5,318 nucleotides of DNA from Gammaproteobacteria bacterium (GTDB lineage: Bacteria; Pseudomonadota; Gammaproteobacteria; Steroidobacterales; Steroidobacteraceae). Of this stretch, positions 1 to 5,318 are shown in pieces. The stretch spans positions 1 through 5,318 of the forward strand of contig JASHVF010000147.1 of the NCBI GenBank assembly GCA_030039615.1. The letters are read 5' to 3'. A program made the translations under genes and the position numbers. Numbering within the stretch: position 1 is the first letter of the stretch; each line of letters begins with the position of its first letter. Below the pieces are notes generated by a model. That model was given only the letters and a program-made list of their open reading frames with translations. It was not told the origin of the DNA and did no database searches.

Positions 1-114
1 CAGCTGAAGGCGCGCGGCGTCACGTTCACGTCGGAGCCGCAGCGCCAGGAGTGGGGCACGTTCGCGATCTTCAGCGACCCCGACGGCAACGAGTTCGTGG
101 TGTCAGCCTCGTAG
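1..114 (+). CDS. VOC (glyoxalase/bleomycin-resistance fold) family protein, C-terminal end only
   Basis: Frame 1 is open from the window edge to a TAG at 112-114 and gives the last 37 residues of a protein whose start lies upstream. The tail contains WGTFAIFSDPDGNEFVV, the typical last beta strands of a vicinal-oxygen-chelate domain (a Trp-Gly turn, then Asp-Pro-Asp-Gly-Asn). Such proteins include glyoxalase I, dioxygenases and antibiotic-binding proteins, so substrate and reaction cannot be named. In glyoxalase I a metal-binding Glu comes four residues after the DPDG; here that position is Val, which argues against classical nickel/zinc glyoxalase I activity, though only one half of the domain is visible. 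The gene converges on the DsbA-like gene and overlaps it tail to tail by 12 bp (103-114). Fold assignment is fairly secure; function is unknown. Confidence 0.8.
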   Translation, partial: QLKARGVTFTSEPQRQEWGTFAIFSDPDGNEFVVSAS

Positions 115-651
115 CGCGGCGCCCACCGCCTCGAACAGCCGCTCCAGGCCGAAGGAGACGTCGAGGATCCGTCCGTTGACGAAGAATCCGGGCGTGCCGC
201 GCACGTGGCTGCGGCGGCCGCCGTCCTGTTGCTCGCGTATGCGCTGCAGGTAGACGTGATCGTCCAGCTCCGCGGTGAACTGCGGCATGTCGAGCCCGAG
301 GCGCGCGGCATAGCCGTGCAGGTGGTGACCGCCGAGGCGATCCTGGTTGGCAAACAGCAGGTCGTGCATCTCCCAGAACTTGCCCTGCTCACCGGCGCTT
401 TCCGCCGCCTCCGCCGCCGCCAGCGCCTGGGGATGTGCCTCTTCGAGCGGGAAATGGCGGAAGGCGATGCGCACGCGGTTCGCAAAGCGCTCGAGCAGCA
501 GCCGCACGGTGGGCGCGGCCTGCTTGCAGGTCGGGCACTGGAAATCTCCGTACTCGACGACGACCACGGGCGCATGCTCCGCCCCGAGCGTGTGATCCGT
601 CGTGCTCAGCGGGACGGCGAGATCCGTGCCATGGAAGTGATGCTCGGCCAT
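103..651 (-). CDS. DsbA-family thioredoxin-fold protein (CPTC active site), apparently cytoplasmic
   Basis: With the ATG at 651 the product is 182 aa. It has a thioredoxin fold: beta strand VVVVEYGDFQ (29-38), active site C39-P-T-C42, an inserted helical region (about 75-140), then the cis-proline loop GTPGFFVNG (152-160, cis-Pro154). This arrangement is that of DsbA-like/Thioredoxin_4 proteins, which exchange thiols and disulfides with protein substrates. No signal peptide or membrane segment is visible, so it probably acts in the cytoplasm rather than as a classical periplasmic DsbA. Two starts are possible. ATG 651 has a good Shine-Dalgarno, GAGGTG at 658-663 with a 6-nt spacer, and its MAEHHFHGTD opening is the usual N terminus as I recall it for this family. 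ATG 723 overlaps the stop of the upstream gene as ATGA and would add a 24-residue Pro/Ala-rich extension. Either way it is the second gene of an operon with the lipase maturation factor. Fold and active site are secure; partner is unknown. Confidence 0.9.
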   Translation of the reverse strand: MAEHHFHGTDLAVPLSTTDHTLGAEHAPVVVVEYGDFQCPTCKQAAPTVRLLLERFANRVRIAFRHFPLEEAHPQALAAAEAAESAGEQGKFWEMHDLLFANQDRLGGHHLHGYAARLGLDMPQFTAELDDHVYLQRIREQQDGGRRSHVRGTPGFFVNGRILDVSFGLERLFEAVGAALRG

Positions 652-657
652 GCTCGA

Positions 658-663
658 CACCTC
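658..663 (-). promoter_or_regulatory. Ribosome binding site for the DsbA-like gene (start at 651)
   Basis: The minus strand reads GAGGTG followed by six bases and ATG. This spacing is better than that of the alternative GAGGAG at 726-731, which sits only 2 nt from the overlapping ATG at 723. It is the main reason for preferring the shorter protein. Both signals could be used. Confidence 0.5.
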
Positions 664-719
664 GTCGCCGCATTCTACCGTGGGCGGCGGCGCGCGTCCG
701 GTTGCCGGGGCCGGCGCGT

Positions 720-723
720 TCAT
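720..723 (-). other. ATGA stop/start overlap between LMF and DsbA-like genes
   Basis: Read on the minus strand, 723-720 is ATGA. The TGA ends the LMF gene, and the ATG opens the longest plausible form of the DsbA-like gene in the next frame. A GAGGAG at 726-731 lies just upstream within the LMF coding end. Such overlaps usually mean translational coupling and co-transcription. If the true DsbA-like start is 651, the genes are still only 68 bp apart. Confidence 0.6.
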
Positions 724-2549
724 TGCTCCTCGAGCTGCACCGCCGGGAAATAGAGCCCGAGCAGCCGCCGTTCCCACCACTGGCCGCGGGCCCGGGCTGC
801 CGCATCGCTCCAGGTGTAATCGTAGAATTTGGCGCGGATATAGCGCGGCGGCCGGTCGGGGAAGGGGTTGTGCGCGAGCAGCGCCGTCACCGTCGGCTCG
901 TTGCGCAGCAGCTTCTCGAGGAACATCCAGAACCAGCGCAGCCGCCGCGGGTCATCGAGTGCCGCGAACCACATCTGCCAGTCGAGCCGCGGCTGGTGGG
1001 GAATGTTCCAGCGCGGCCGCCGGCTGAGCTCGCCCGGCTTGTAGCGGAACTCATACTCGCGCCAATCGACGCCATCGCTCGAGCCCTCGATCACGATCTC
1101 CCCGCGCCTGGTGGTCATGACCGAGAACAGGCCGTAGGGGCTCACCAGGCGCAGCGGCGCGAACGCTCCTGCGACGGCGCGCAGCGCCGCCGGCGGTGTG
1201 CCGCCGAAACGCACATCCATCTCGACGAGACTCAGCAGCGCCAGCAATGCCCCGAGCGCGCACACTGCGCGCGTGACCGCGTTGCGCGGCGCGGCGGGGT
1301 GTGCCGGCGCAGGCAGCCGGGCCAGCAGCCGCGCGGGCAGCAGCCGCCGCAGCGCCGCGTCGTCGAGCAGCGGCAGACACAGCAACATGGTCTGCAGGTT
1401 GAACCAGTTGTAGTTGCCAGTGAGCAGGATGCAGCTCTGCAGCAGCAGGATTCCGCAGCCGGCCAGCAGGCGCAGCCGTCGCGGAGTGAAGATTAGGAAG
1501 GGCAGCAGCAGCTCGACTACGAAGGTGCCGCCGGTCGCGAACCTGAGCAGCGCGTGCGGCAGGCGGGCTGCGTACCAGGCGAGCGGTGTCGGCAGCGGCT
1601 GCGTCAGGAAGTGATAGGAGAGAGCCGACAGGTTCCACCAGTTTGGATCGCCGCTCGCGAGCTTCACCACGCCCGACATGAACATGAAGCGGAACAGCAG
1701 CCAGCGCAGCAGCCAGATGCCGGGCCGGGTGGCGAAGCTCAGCAACAGGGCGAGGAAGCCGGTCTCGAGCAGGAACACGTCCCACTGGTAGGTCATGAAG
1801 ACCTGACCGGCGTACAGCAGCGACAGGTAGAGCACGTGCAGCAGCAGCAAGGCGAGCCGCGGGACTACCTTCAACACCAGCAGCGCCGACAATGCCGCGC
1901 CGCCCCAGCACACGGCCCGGATCGCGAGATCCCCGGCGTTCCACCAGAACACCATCGGCATTTGGTAGAAGCGCTCCGTGCCCGTCGTGCTGCGCAGCTG
2001 CGCCACGAGCTCCTCGAGCGGCAGGATGCCGTGGCTGCCGATCAGACCCGCCGCCTGCACCGCGAAGGAGACGAACGCGGCGAGGTAGATCAGGCCGAAG
2101 AGGCGCAGGAACAGATCCGCCACCCGCTCGTAGCGCGGCGGCTGATAATCCCTGCCCCAGAGCAGCAGGCTCAGGCGATGGAAAGCCGGCCGGTGCGCCG
2201 CGATGAAGGCGTAGCTGCGCTCCGCGACGGCCGCGAAGCCGGGCAGCCCGCGGTAGAGCCGCAGGCCCACGCCCCAGCCCGGGGCGTGGCTCAGGGTGAG
2301 GAAACTCGCCTCGGCGGCCTGCGCGCGCCGCCCGTCGGGCGAGAGGTACTGGACGGCACGCTGAAAGTCAGCGCGCGGTATCTCGGGATGCTGCGCCGCC
2401 ACCTGCTGATACGGCCGGTATTCGACCCGCTCACCGGTGAGCGCCTGCCAGTAACGCGCCCAGTAGGCGCAGAACCCGCACTCGCCATCGTAGATGAGCA
2501 GCGGCCGCGCGCCGTCGCCCCGACTTTCCATCGACTGATGGTCGCGCAT
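720..2549 (-). CDS. Lipase maturation factor family membrane protein with N-terminal DCC (DUF393) thiol-disulfide domain
   Basis: The product from ATG 2549 is 609 aa with two parts. Residues about 14-130 form a DCC/DUF393 domain, with the signature YDGECGFC at 20-27 giving redox motif C24-G-F-C27. The rest is a lipase maturation factor (LMF1-type) domain with about eight hydrophobic segments (near 146-170, 210-229, 231-251, 257-273, 278-295, 339-354, 360-378, 428-444). Conserved-looking blocks are YQWDVFLLETG (254-264), SGDPNWWNL (299-307), GNYNWFNLQ (378-386), HQPRLDWQMWF (518-528) and RYIRAKFYDYTWS (569-581). Vertebrate LMF1 helps dimeric lipases fold in the ER; the bacterial role is not well established, so a part in folding or disulfide handling of exported enzymes is an inference. 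The start is uncertain: TTG 2567, ATG 2549 and ATG 2531 are in frame, none with a clear Shine-Dalgarno, and all precede the DCC motif. It is co-transcribed with the DsbA-like gene and divergent from the NADP reductase-like gene. Confidence 0.92.
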   Translation of the reverse strand: MRDHQSMESRGDGARPLLIYDGECGFCAYWARYWQALTGERVEYRPYQQVAAQHPEIPRADFQRAVQYLSPDGRRAQAAEASFLTLSHAPGWGVGLRLYRGLPGFAAVAERSYAFIAAHRPAFHRLSLLLWGRDYQPPRYERVADLFLRLFGLIYLAAFVSFAVQAAGLIGSHGILPLEELVAQLRSTTGTERFYQMPMVFWWNAGDLAIRAVCWGGAALSALLVLKVVPRLALLLLHVLYLSLLYAGQVFMTYQWDVFLLETGFLALLLSFATRPGIWLLRWLLFRFMFMSGVVKLASGDPNWWNLSALSYHFLTQPLPTPLAWYAARLPHALLRFATGGTFVVELLLPFLIFTPRRLRLLAGCGILLLQSCILLTGNYNWFNLQTMLLCLPLLDDAALRRLLPARLLARLPAPAHPAAPRNAVTRAVCALGALLALLSLVEMDVRFGGTPPAALRAVAGAFAPLRLVSPYGLFSVMTTRRGEIVIEGSSDGVDWREYEFRYKPGELSRRPRWNIPHQPRLDWQMWFAALDDPRRLRWFWMFLEKLLRNEPTVTALLAHNPFPDRPPRYIRAKFYDYTWSDAAARARGQWWERRLLGLYFPAVQLEEQ

Positions 2550-2616
2550 CCGCAGTGCGTCCGGCAACGCCGAGGATTATGCTGCCTGCCTCGGGCAGGG
2601 ATCGTGAGGTCACGTC
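2550..2616. promoter_or_regulatory. Divergent promoter region with a 6-bp dyad at 2585-2599
   Basis: This gap separates the divergent LMF and NADP reductase-like genes and must hold both promoters unless they extend into coding sequence. CCTGCC (2585-2590) and GGCAGG (2594-2599) form a perfect inverted repeat around TCG, a possible operator or small hairpin. On the minus strand CATAAT (2581-2576) resembles a -10 box. I find no convincing -35 at 16-18 bp for it, so the promoter call is weak. The right-hand end holds the Shine-Dalgarno of the rightward gene. Confidence 0.35.
2606..2610 (+). promoter_or_regulatory. Ribosome binding site of the F420-dependent NADP reductase-like gene
   Basis: GAGGT is followed by six bases and ATG at 2617. 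This is near-ideal spacing and fixes the start of the gene. Confidence 0.65.
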
Positions 2617-3288
2617 ATGAGCAACGCGGATCCTTCGCAGAAGACGGTCGCAATCCTCGGCAACGGCGTCGTGGGTACGACGATCGCCAGGGGCTTTGCC
2701 GAGCTCGGTTACCAGGTGATCTTCGGTACGCGCGACGTGCACAGCCAGAAGACCCGCGCCGCGCTCGAGGCCGTTCCGGGCGCGCGCGCCGCCGCGCCCG
2801 CCGAGGCTGCGGCCGCCGCCAGCATCGCGGTGCTGGCGGTCCCCTGGAGCGGCCTCGAGGCGGCGATCTTCAAGGCGGGGCCGGAGAATCTCGCCGGCAA
2901 GATCGTCATCGATCCCAGCAATCCGCTCGACTTCTCCGCAGAGATCCCGACGCTCGCCATTCCGGTCACCGACTCGGCCGGCGAGCTGGTGCAGCGCCTG
3001 CTGCCGAAGTCGCGGGTGGTGAAGGCGTTCAACATCATCACCGCCACCCACATGGTGCATCCGCAGCTGCCCGACGGCACCCCCGACATGCTGATCGCCG
3101 GCGACGACCCGGCCGCCAAAGCACGCGTCAGCGAGATACTGCGGGGCTTCGGCTGGCGCACGCCGATCGACGTCGGCCCGATCAGCGCCAGCCGGCTGCT
3201 CGAGAACCTCGCCCTGCTATGGGTGGGTTATGGCGCCCGCAACGATCACTGGACGCATGCCTTCAGCCTGCTCGGCCAGAAGCGCTGA
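2617..3288 (+). CDS. NADP(H)-binding oxidoreductase of the F420-dependent NADP reductase family
   Basis: The product is 223 aa, a usual length for the family. The N terminus is a Rossmann fold: beta strand TVAILG, then the dinucleotide loop G15-N-G-V-V-G20 and helix. GTR (37-39) follows the second strand; an Arg there commonly contacts the 2'-phosphate, so NADP(H) is more likely than NAD(H). IAVLAVPW and KIVIDPSNP continue the alternating strands, and VVKAFN (134-139) is a characteristic family block. Relatives include archaeal and actinobacterial F420:NADP reductases, but many proteobacterial members occur where F420 has not been shown, so the electron partner is unknown. The ATG at 2617 is supported by GAGGT with a 6-nt spacer. 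It diverges from the LMF operon and ends 4 bp from the convergent repressor gene. Family is secure, reaction is not. Confidence 0.88.
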   Translation: MSNADPSQKTVAILGNGVVGTTIARGFAELGYQVIFGTRDVHSQKTRAALEAVPGARAAAPAEAAAAASIAVLAVPWSGLEAAIFKAGPENLAGKIVIDPSNPLDFSAEIPTLAIPVTDSAGELVQRLLPKSRVVKAFNIITATHMVHPQLPDGTPDMLIAGDDPAAKARVSEILRGFGWRTPIDVGPISASRLLENLALLWVGYGARNDHWTHAFSLLGQKR

Positions 3289-3292
3289 GTGC

Positions 3293-3565
3293 TCACTTGA
3301 AGTAGGCGTGGATCACGTCGATCAGCTCGTCCGCGGCGTCGGCGCGCGTGCCGGTGGCAGTGCGGCCCAGTACGTGCTCGCGCACGTGATCCTCGAGCAC
3401 CTCGGCCAGCAGGCTGTTGATCGCGCCGCGCGTGGCGGTGAGCAGGTGCATGACGTCGGAGCAGTCCGCATCCCCCTCGAGGGTGCGCTCGACCGCCTCC
3501 ACCTGACCGCGGATGCGGCGGATGCGGTTGAGGAGCTTTTGCTTGTCGCGGACGGTGTGCGCCAA
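3293..3565 (-). CDS. CsoR/RcnR/FrmR-family (DUF156) metal- or aldehyde-sensing transcriptional repressor, TTG start
   Basis: The 90-aa product begins MAHTVRDKQKLLNRIRRIRG and is all-helical, matching this family of tetrameric repressors in full length. The start is TTG at 3565: it has AGGGAG at 3573-3578 with a 7-nt spacer, and the MAHT opening aligns with RcnR. The sensing positions read His3, Cys35, His60, His64, the set that binds Ni/Co in E. coli RcnR. Copper CsoR instead uses Cys-His-Cys. Formaldehyde-sensing FrmR uses Pro2 plus Cys35; here residue 2 is Ala. Other parts (GDADC, LLAEVLEDHVREH) look closer to FrmR, so the protein is a mixture; a DmeR-like Ni/Co sensor is my preferred reading. 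Its likely operator, a TACCC/GGGTA dyad, lies 15 bp upstream of its start, which suggests autoregulation. It is divergent from the acyl-CoA ligase. No metal transporter gene is in view. The signal recognised is inferred, not shown. Confidence 0.9.
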   Translation of the reverse strand: MAHTVRDKQKLLNRIRRIRGQVEAVERTLEGDADCSDVMHLLTATRGAINSLLAEVLEDHVREHVLGRTATGTRADAADELIDVIHAYFK

Positions 3566-3572
3566 GGCCGGT

Positions 3573-3578
3573 CTCCCT
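3573..3578 (-). promoter_or_regulatory. Ribosome binding site that decides the TTG start of the repressor
   Basis: The minus strand reads AGGGAG, seven bases, then TTG (3565-3563). No ATG or GTG lies in frame near the beginning of the family-conserved region. The TTG places His3 where RcnR has it, so this signal and the protein alignment agree. Confidence 0.65.
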
Positions 3579-3580
3579 GA

Positions 3581-3595
3581 TACCCAATAGGGGTA
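3581..3595. promoter_or_regulatory. Probable CsoR/RcnR-type operator (TACCC-N5-GGGTA)
   Basis: TACCC (3581-3585) and GGGTA (3591-3595) are perfect inverted repeats around AATAG. The site lies in the 42-bp gap between the divergent repressor and ligase genes. Operators of this repressor family are short G/C tracts bounded by TA-containing ends, as I recall for B. subtilis CsoR and E. coli RcnR sites, and this dyad fits. The surrounding 3579-3610 is unusually AT-rich for the window, with TATAGC (3599-3604) and TAATGT (3594-3599) as weak -10-like strings on the plus strand and TATACA (3603-3598) on the minus strand. Binding is inferred. Confidence 0.6.
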
Positions 3596-3607
3596 ATGTA
3601 TAGCAAT

Positions 3608-5318
3608 ATGGCTGAACAAGCCTACCGTGAAGCCTACCGGCGCGCGTTGGCCGATCCCGCGGACTTCTGGGCCGAGCGCGCGCAGGCACTGCACTGGGAG
3701 CACCGCTGGGACCGGGTGCTGGACGCGAGCCGTGCGCCGCTCTACCGCTGGTTCACCGGCGGGCGCCTCAACACCTGCTACAACGCGCTCGACCGGCACG
3801 TGGAGCAGGGCCGCGGTGCGCAGGCGGCACTCATCTATGACAGCCCGGTCACCGGCACCGTGGCGCGCTTCAGCTACCGCGAGCTGCGCGATGCGGTCGC
3901 CCGCTTCGCCGGCGCGCTGCTCGCGCAGGGAGTGACGCGCGGCGATCGCGTCGTCATCTACATGCCGATGGTGCCCGAGGCCGTGGTGGCGATGCTGGCC
4001 TGCGCGCGCATCGGCGCGGTGCACTCGGTGGTATTCGGCGGCTTTGCGCCGCACGAGCTCGCCAAGCGCATCGACGATGCGCGGCCGGTGATGGTGGTGT
4101 CGGCGTCCTGCGGCATCGAGGCGCAGCGCGTCATTCCCTACAAGCCGCTGCTGGATGAGGCGCTCAGGATCGCCGAGCACCGCGTCGCGCGCTGCATCGT
4201 GCTGCAGCGGCCGCAGGCACCCGCCGCGCTCACGGCGCCGCGCGACCTCGAGTGGTCGCAGGCCATCGCGGGCGCGCAGCCGGCGCCGTGCGTGGCTCTC
4301 GAGGCCACCGATCCGCTCTACATCCTCTACACCTCCGGCACCACCGGCAAACCCAAGGGAGTAGTGCGCGATCAGGGCGGACACGCGGTGGCGCTCGCCT
4401 GGTCGATGGCGGCGATCTACGGCATGCAGCCGGGCGATGTCTTCTGGGCGGCCTCCGATGTCGGCTGGGTGGTCGGCCACTCGTACATCGTCTACGCGCC
4501 GCTGCTCGCCGGCTGCACCAGCATTCTCTATGAGGGCAAGCCGGTCGGCACGCCCGACGCCGGCGCCTACTGGCGTGTGATCGAGCAGCACCGCGTGAAT
4601 GCGCTGTTCACCGCGCCGACCGCCTTCCGCGCCATAAAGAAGGAAGACCCGGCGGGCGCGCTCATCGCGCGCTACGACCTCGCGAGCCTGCGCACCCTGT
4701 TCCTCGCCGGTGAGCGCTGCGATCCTGACACGGTGCACTGGGCCGAGCAGCGGCTGCATGTCCCGGTGATCGATCACTGGTGGCAGACCGAGACCGGCTG
4801 GCCGGTGGCCGCCAACTGCCGGGGACTCACGCCGCTGCCGGTCAAGGCGGGCTCGGCCAGCGTGCCGGTCCCCGGTTACGACGTGCGGGTGCTGGACGAT
4901 GGCGGTGCGCCGGTGCCGGCCGGCAAGATCGGCAACCTCGTCATTCGCCTGCCGCTGCCGCCCGGGAGCCTGCCGACTCTCTGGCAGAACGACGACGGCT
5001 ACCGCGACAGCTACCTCAGCCGCTATCCGGGCTACTACCTGACCGGGGATGCCGGCTACGTCGACGCCGACGGTTACGTGTGGATCATGTCGCGCATCGA
5101 CGACGTCATCAACGTCGCCGGCCATCGCCTCTCGACCGGCGCGATGGAGGAAGTGCTCGCCGGCCATCCGGACGTCGCCGAGTGCGCCGTGATCGGCGTG
5201 GGCGACGCACTCAAGGGACAGCTGCCGCTCGGGCTGGTGGTGCTCAAGGCCGGCGTGACGCGCGCCTACGGCGAGCTGCGCCAGGAGCTCATCGAGCGCG
5301 TGCGTCAGCAGATCGGCG
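3608..5318 (+). CDS. prpE: Propionyl-CoA synthetase / acyl-CoA ligase (PrpE/ACSS3-like), 3' end missing
   Basis: The first 570 residues are present and the frame is open at the window edge; PrpE proteins are about 630 aa. The family activates a short-chain acid with ATP to an acyl-adenylate, then to acyl-CoA. The N-terminal ACAS_N region (about 5-60, ADPADFWAE) precedes the AMP-binding domain. The ATP-binding loop is TSGTTGKPKG (242-251), the adenylate motif WWQTETGWP starts at 391, the ribose-binding Asp is in TGD (479-481), and the hinge/C-terminal entry is RIDDVINVAGHRLS (496-509). WQTETGWP and GSASVPVPGY resemble PrpE/ACSS3 rather than acetate-specific Acs, so propionate is the likeliest substrate. 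The catalytic Lys (usually in an SGK block) lies beyond the window. ATG 3608 was chosen from homolog length; in-frame ATG 3596 would add four residues, and neither has a well-spaced Shine-Dalgarno. No other prp genes are seen. The gene diverges from the repressor and its start is 12 bp past the putative operator. Confidence 0.9.
   Translation, partial: MAEQAYREAYRRALADPADFWAERAQALHWEHRWDRVLDASRAPLYRWFTGGRLNTCYNALDRHVEQGRGAQAALIYDSPVTGTVARFSYRELRDAVARFAGALLAQGVTRGDRVVIYMPMVPEAVVAMLACARIGAVHSVVFGGFAPHELAKRIDDARPVMVVSASCGIEAQRVIPYKPLLDEALRIAEHRVARCIVLQRPQAPAALTAPRDLEWSQAIAGAQPAPCVALEATDPLYILYTSGTTGKPKGVVRDQGGHAVALAWSMAAIYGMQPGDVFWAASDVGWVVGHSYIVYAPLLAGCTSILYEGKPVGTPDAGAYWRVIEQHRVNALFTAPTAFRAIKKEDPAGALIARYDLASLRTLFLAGERCDPDTVHWAEQRLHVPVIDHWWQTETGWPVAANCRGLTPLPVKAGSASVPVPGYDVRVLDDGGAPVPAGKIGNLVIRLPLPPGSLPTLWQNDDGYRDSYLSRYPGYYLTGDAGYVDADGYVWIMSRIDDVINVAGHRLSTGAMEEVLAGHPDVAECAVIGVGDALKGQLPLGLVVLKAGVTRAYGELRQELIERVRQQIG

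Noticed and set aside
435..1496. A plus-strand open frame opposite the DsbA-like and LMF genes.
   Set aside because: The translation is Arg/Pro/Gln-rich without any domain, whereas the minus strand has the CPTC active site and LMF motifs.
1400..1520. Runs of CAGCAG resembling a trinucleotide repeat.
   Set aside because: On the coding (minus) strand these are CTG Leu codons of hydrophobic membrane segments, and the copies are irregular.
2532..2567. TTG at 2567 as the start of the LMF gene.
   Set aside because: No Shine-Dalgarno supports it and two in-frame ATGs (2549, 2531) follow before the DCC motif. It cannot be excluded, but ATG 2549 is a reasonable compromise.
3285..3296. TGAG-TG-CTCA palindrome between the convergent stop codons as a bidirectional terminator.
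   Set aside because: The stem is only 4 bp with a 2-nt loop, there is no T-run on either side, and part of the symmetry simply reflects two TGA stops facing each other.
1554..3305. A long plus-strand open frame running opposite the LMF gene and through the NADP reductase-like gene.
   Set aside because: It gives Arg/Gln/Ala-rich sequence, crosses an obvious divergent promoter region and is out of frame with a well-supported gene. It is a by-product of GC-rich codon use.
3566..5167. A long open frame on the minus strand continuing upstream of the repressor and lying opposite the acyl-CoA ligase.
   Set aside because: Its translation is Arg/His/Ala/Val-rich low-complexity sequence with no recognisable domain. 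The opposite strand encodes a clear adenylate-forming enzyme. Long antisense frames are expected in GC-rich coding DNA. Only the final 90 codons are a real gene.

Overview
The window is a GC-rich (by eye about two-thirds G+C), gene-dense stretch of bacterial chromosome. Codons strongly prefer G or C in the third position, intergenic gaps are short, and the protein families are ordinary ones. A lipase-maturation-factor protein with an N-terminal DCC thiol domain, an FrmR/RcnR-type regulator and a PrpE-like ligase together suggest a high-GC proteobacterium, probably a gammaproteobacterium. That placement is an inference. I see no insertion sequence, prophage, CRISPR array, tRNA or rRNA.

Layout: (a) 1-114, plus strand, is the 3' end of a VOC/glyoxalase-fold gene. 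(b) 103-2549, minus strand, is a two-gene operon: a membrane protein joining a DCC thiol-disulfide domain to a lipase maturation factor domain, followed through an ATGA stop/start overlap by a DsbA-like thioredoxin-fold protein with a CPTC active site. (c) 2617-3288, plus strand, diverges from that operon and encodes a Rossmann-fold NADP-binding protein of the F420-dependent NADP reductase family. (d) 3293-3565, minus strand, is a small CsoR/RcnR/FrmR-family repressor with a TTG start. It lies tail to tail with (c), 4 bp away. (e) 3608 to the window end, plus strand, is a propionyl-CoA synthetase (PrpE/ACSS3-like), cut off by the window edge and divergent from (d).

Two places stand out. The first is the thiol-redox operon, where two different CxxC modules are translationally linked to a lipase maturation factor domain. 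The second is the 42-bp gap between the repressor and the acyl-CoA ligase. It is an AT-rich island with a perfect TACCC-N5-GGGTA dyad, the kind of site CsoR/RcnR proteins bind. With the TTG start, the repressor carries the full His3/Cys35/His60/His64 set used by the nickel/cobalt sensor RcnR, although the rest of its sequence looks more like FrmR. No metal exporter is visible here, so the target of this regulator is open and may include the ligase gene. I do not see a wholly new system; these are the parts that merit follow-up.
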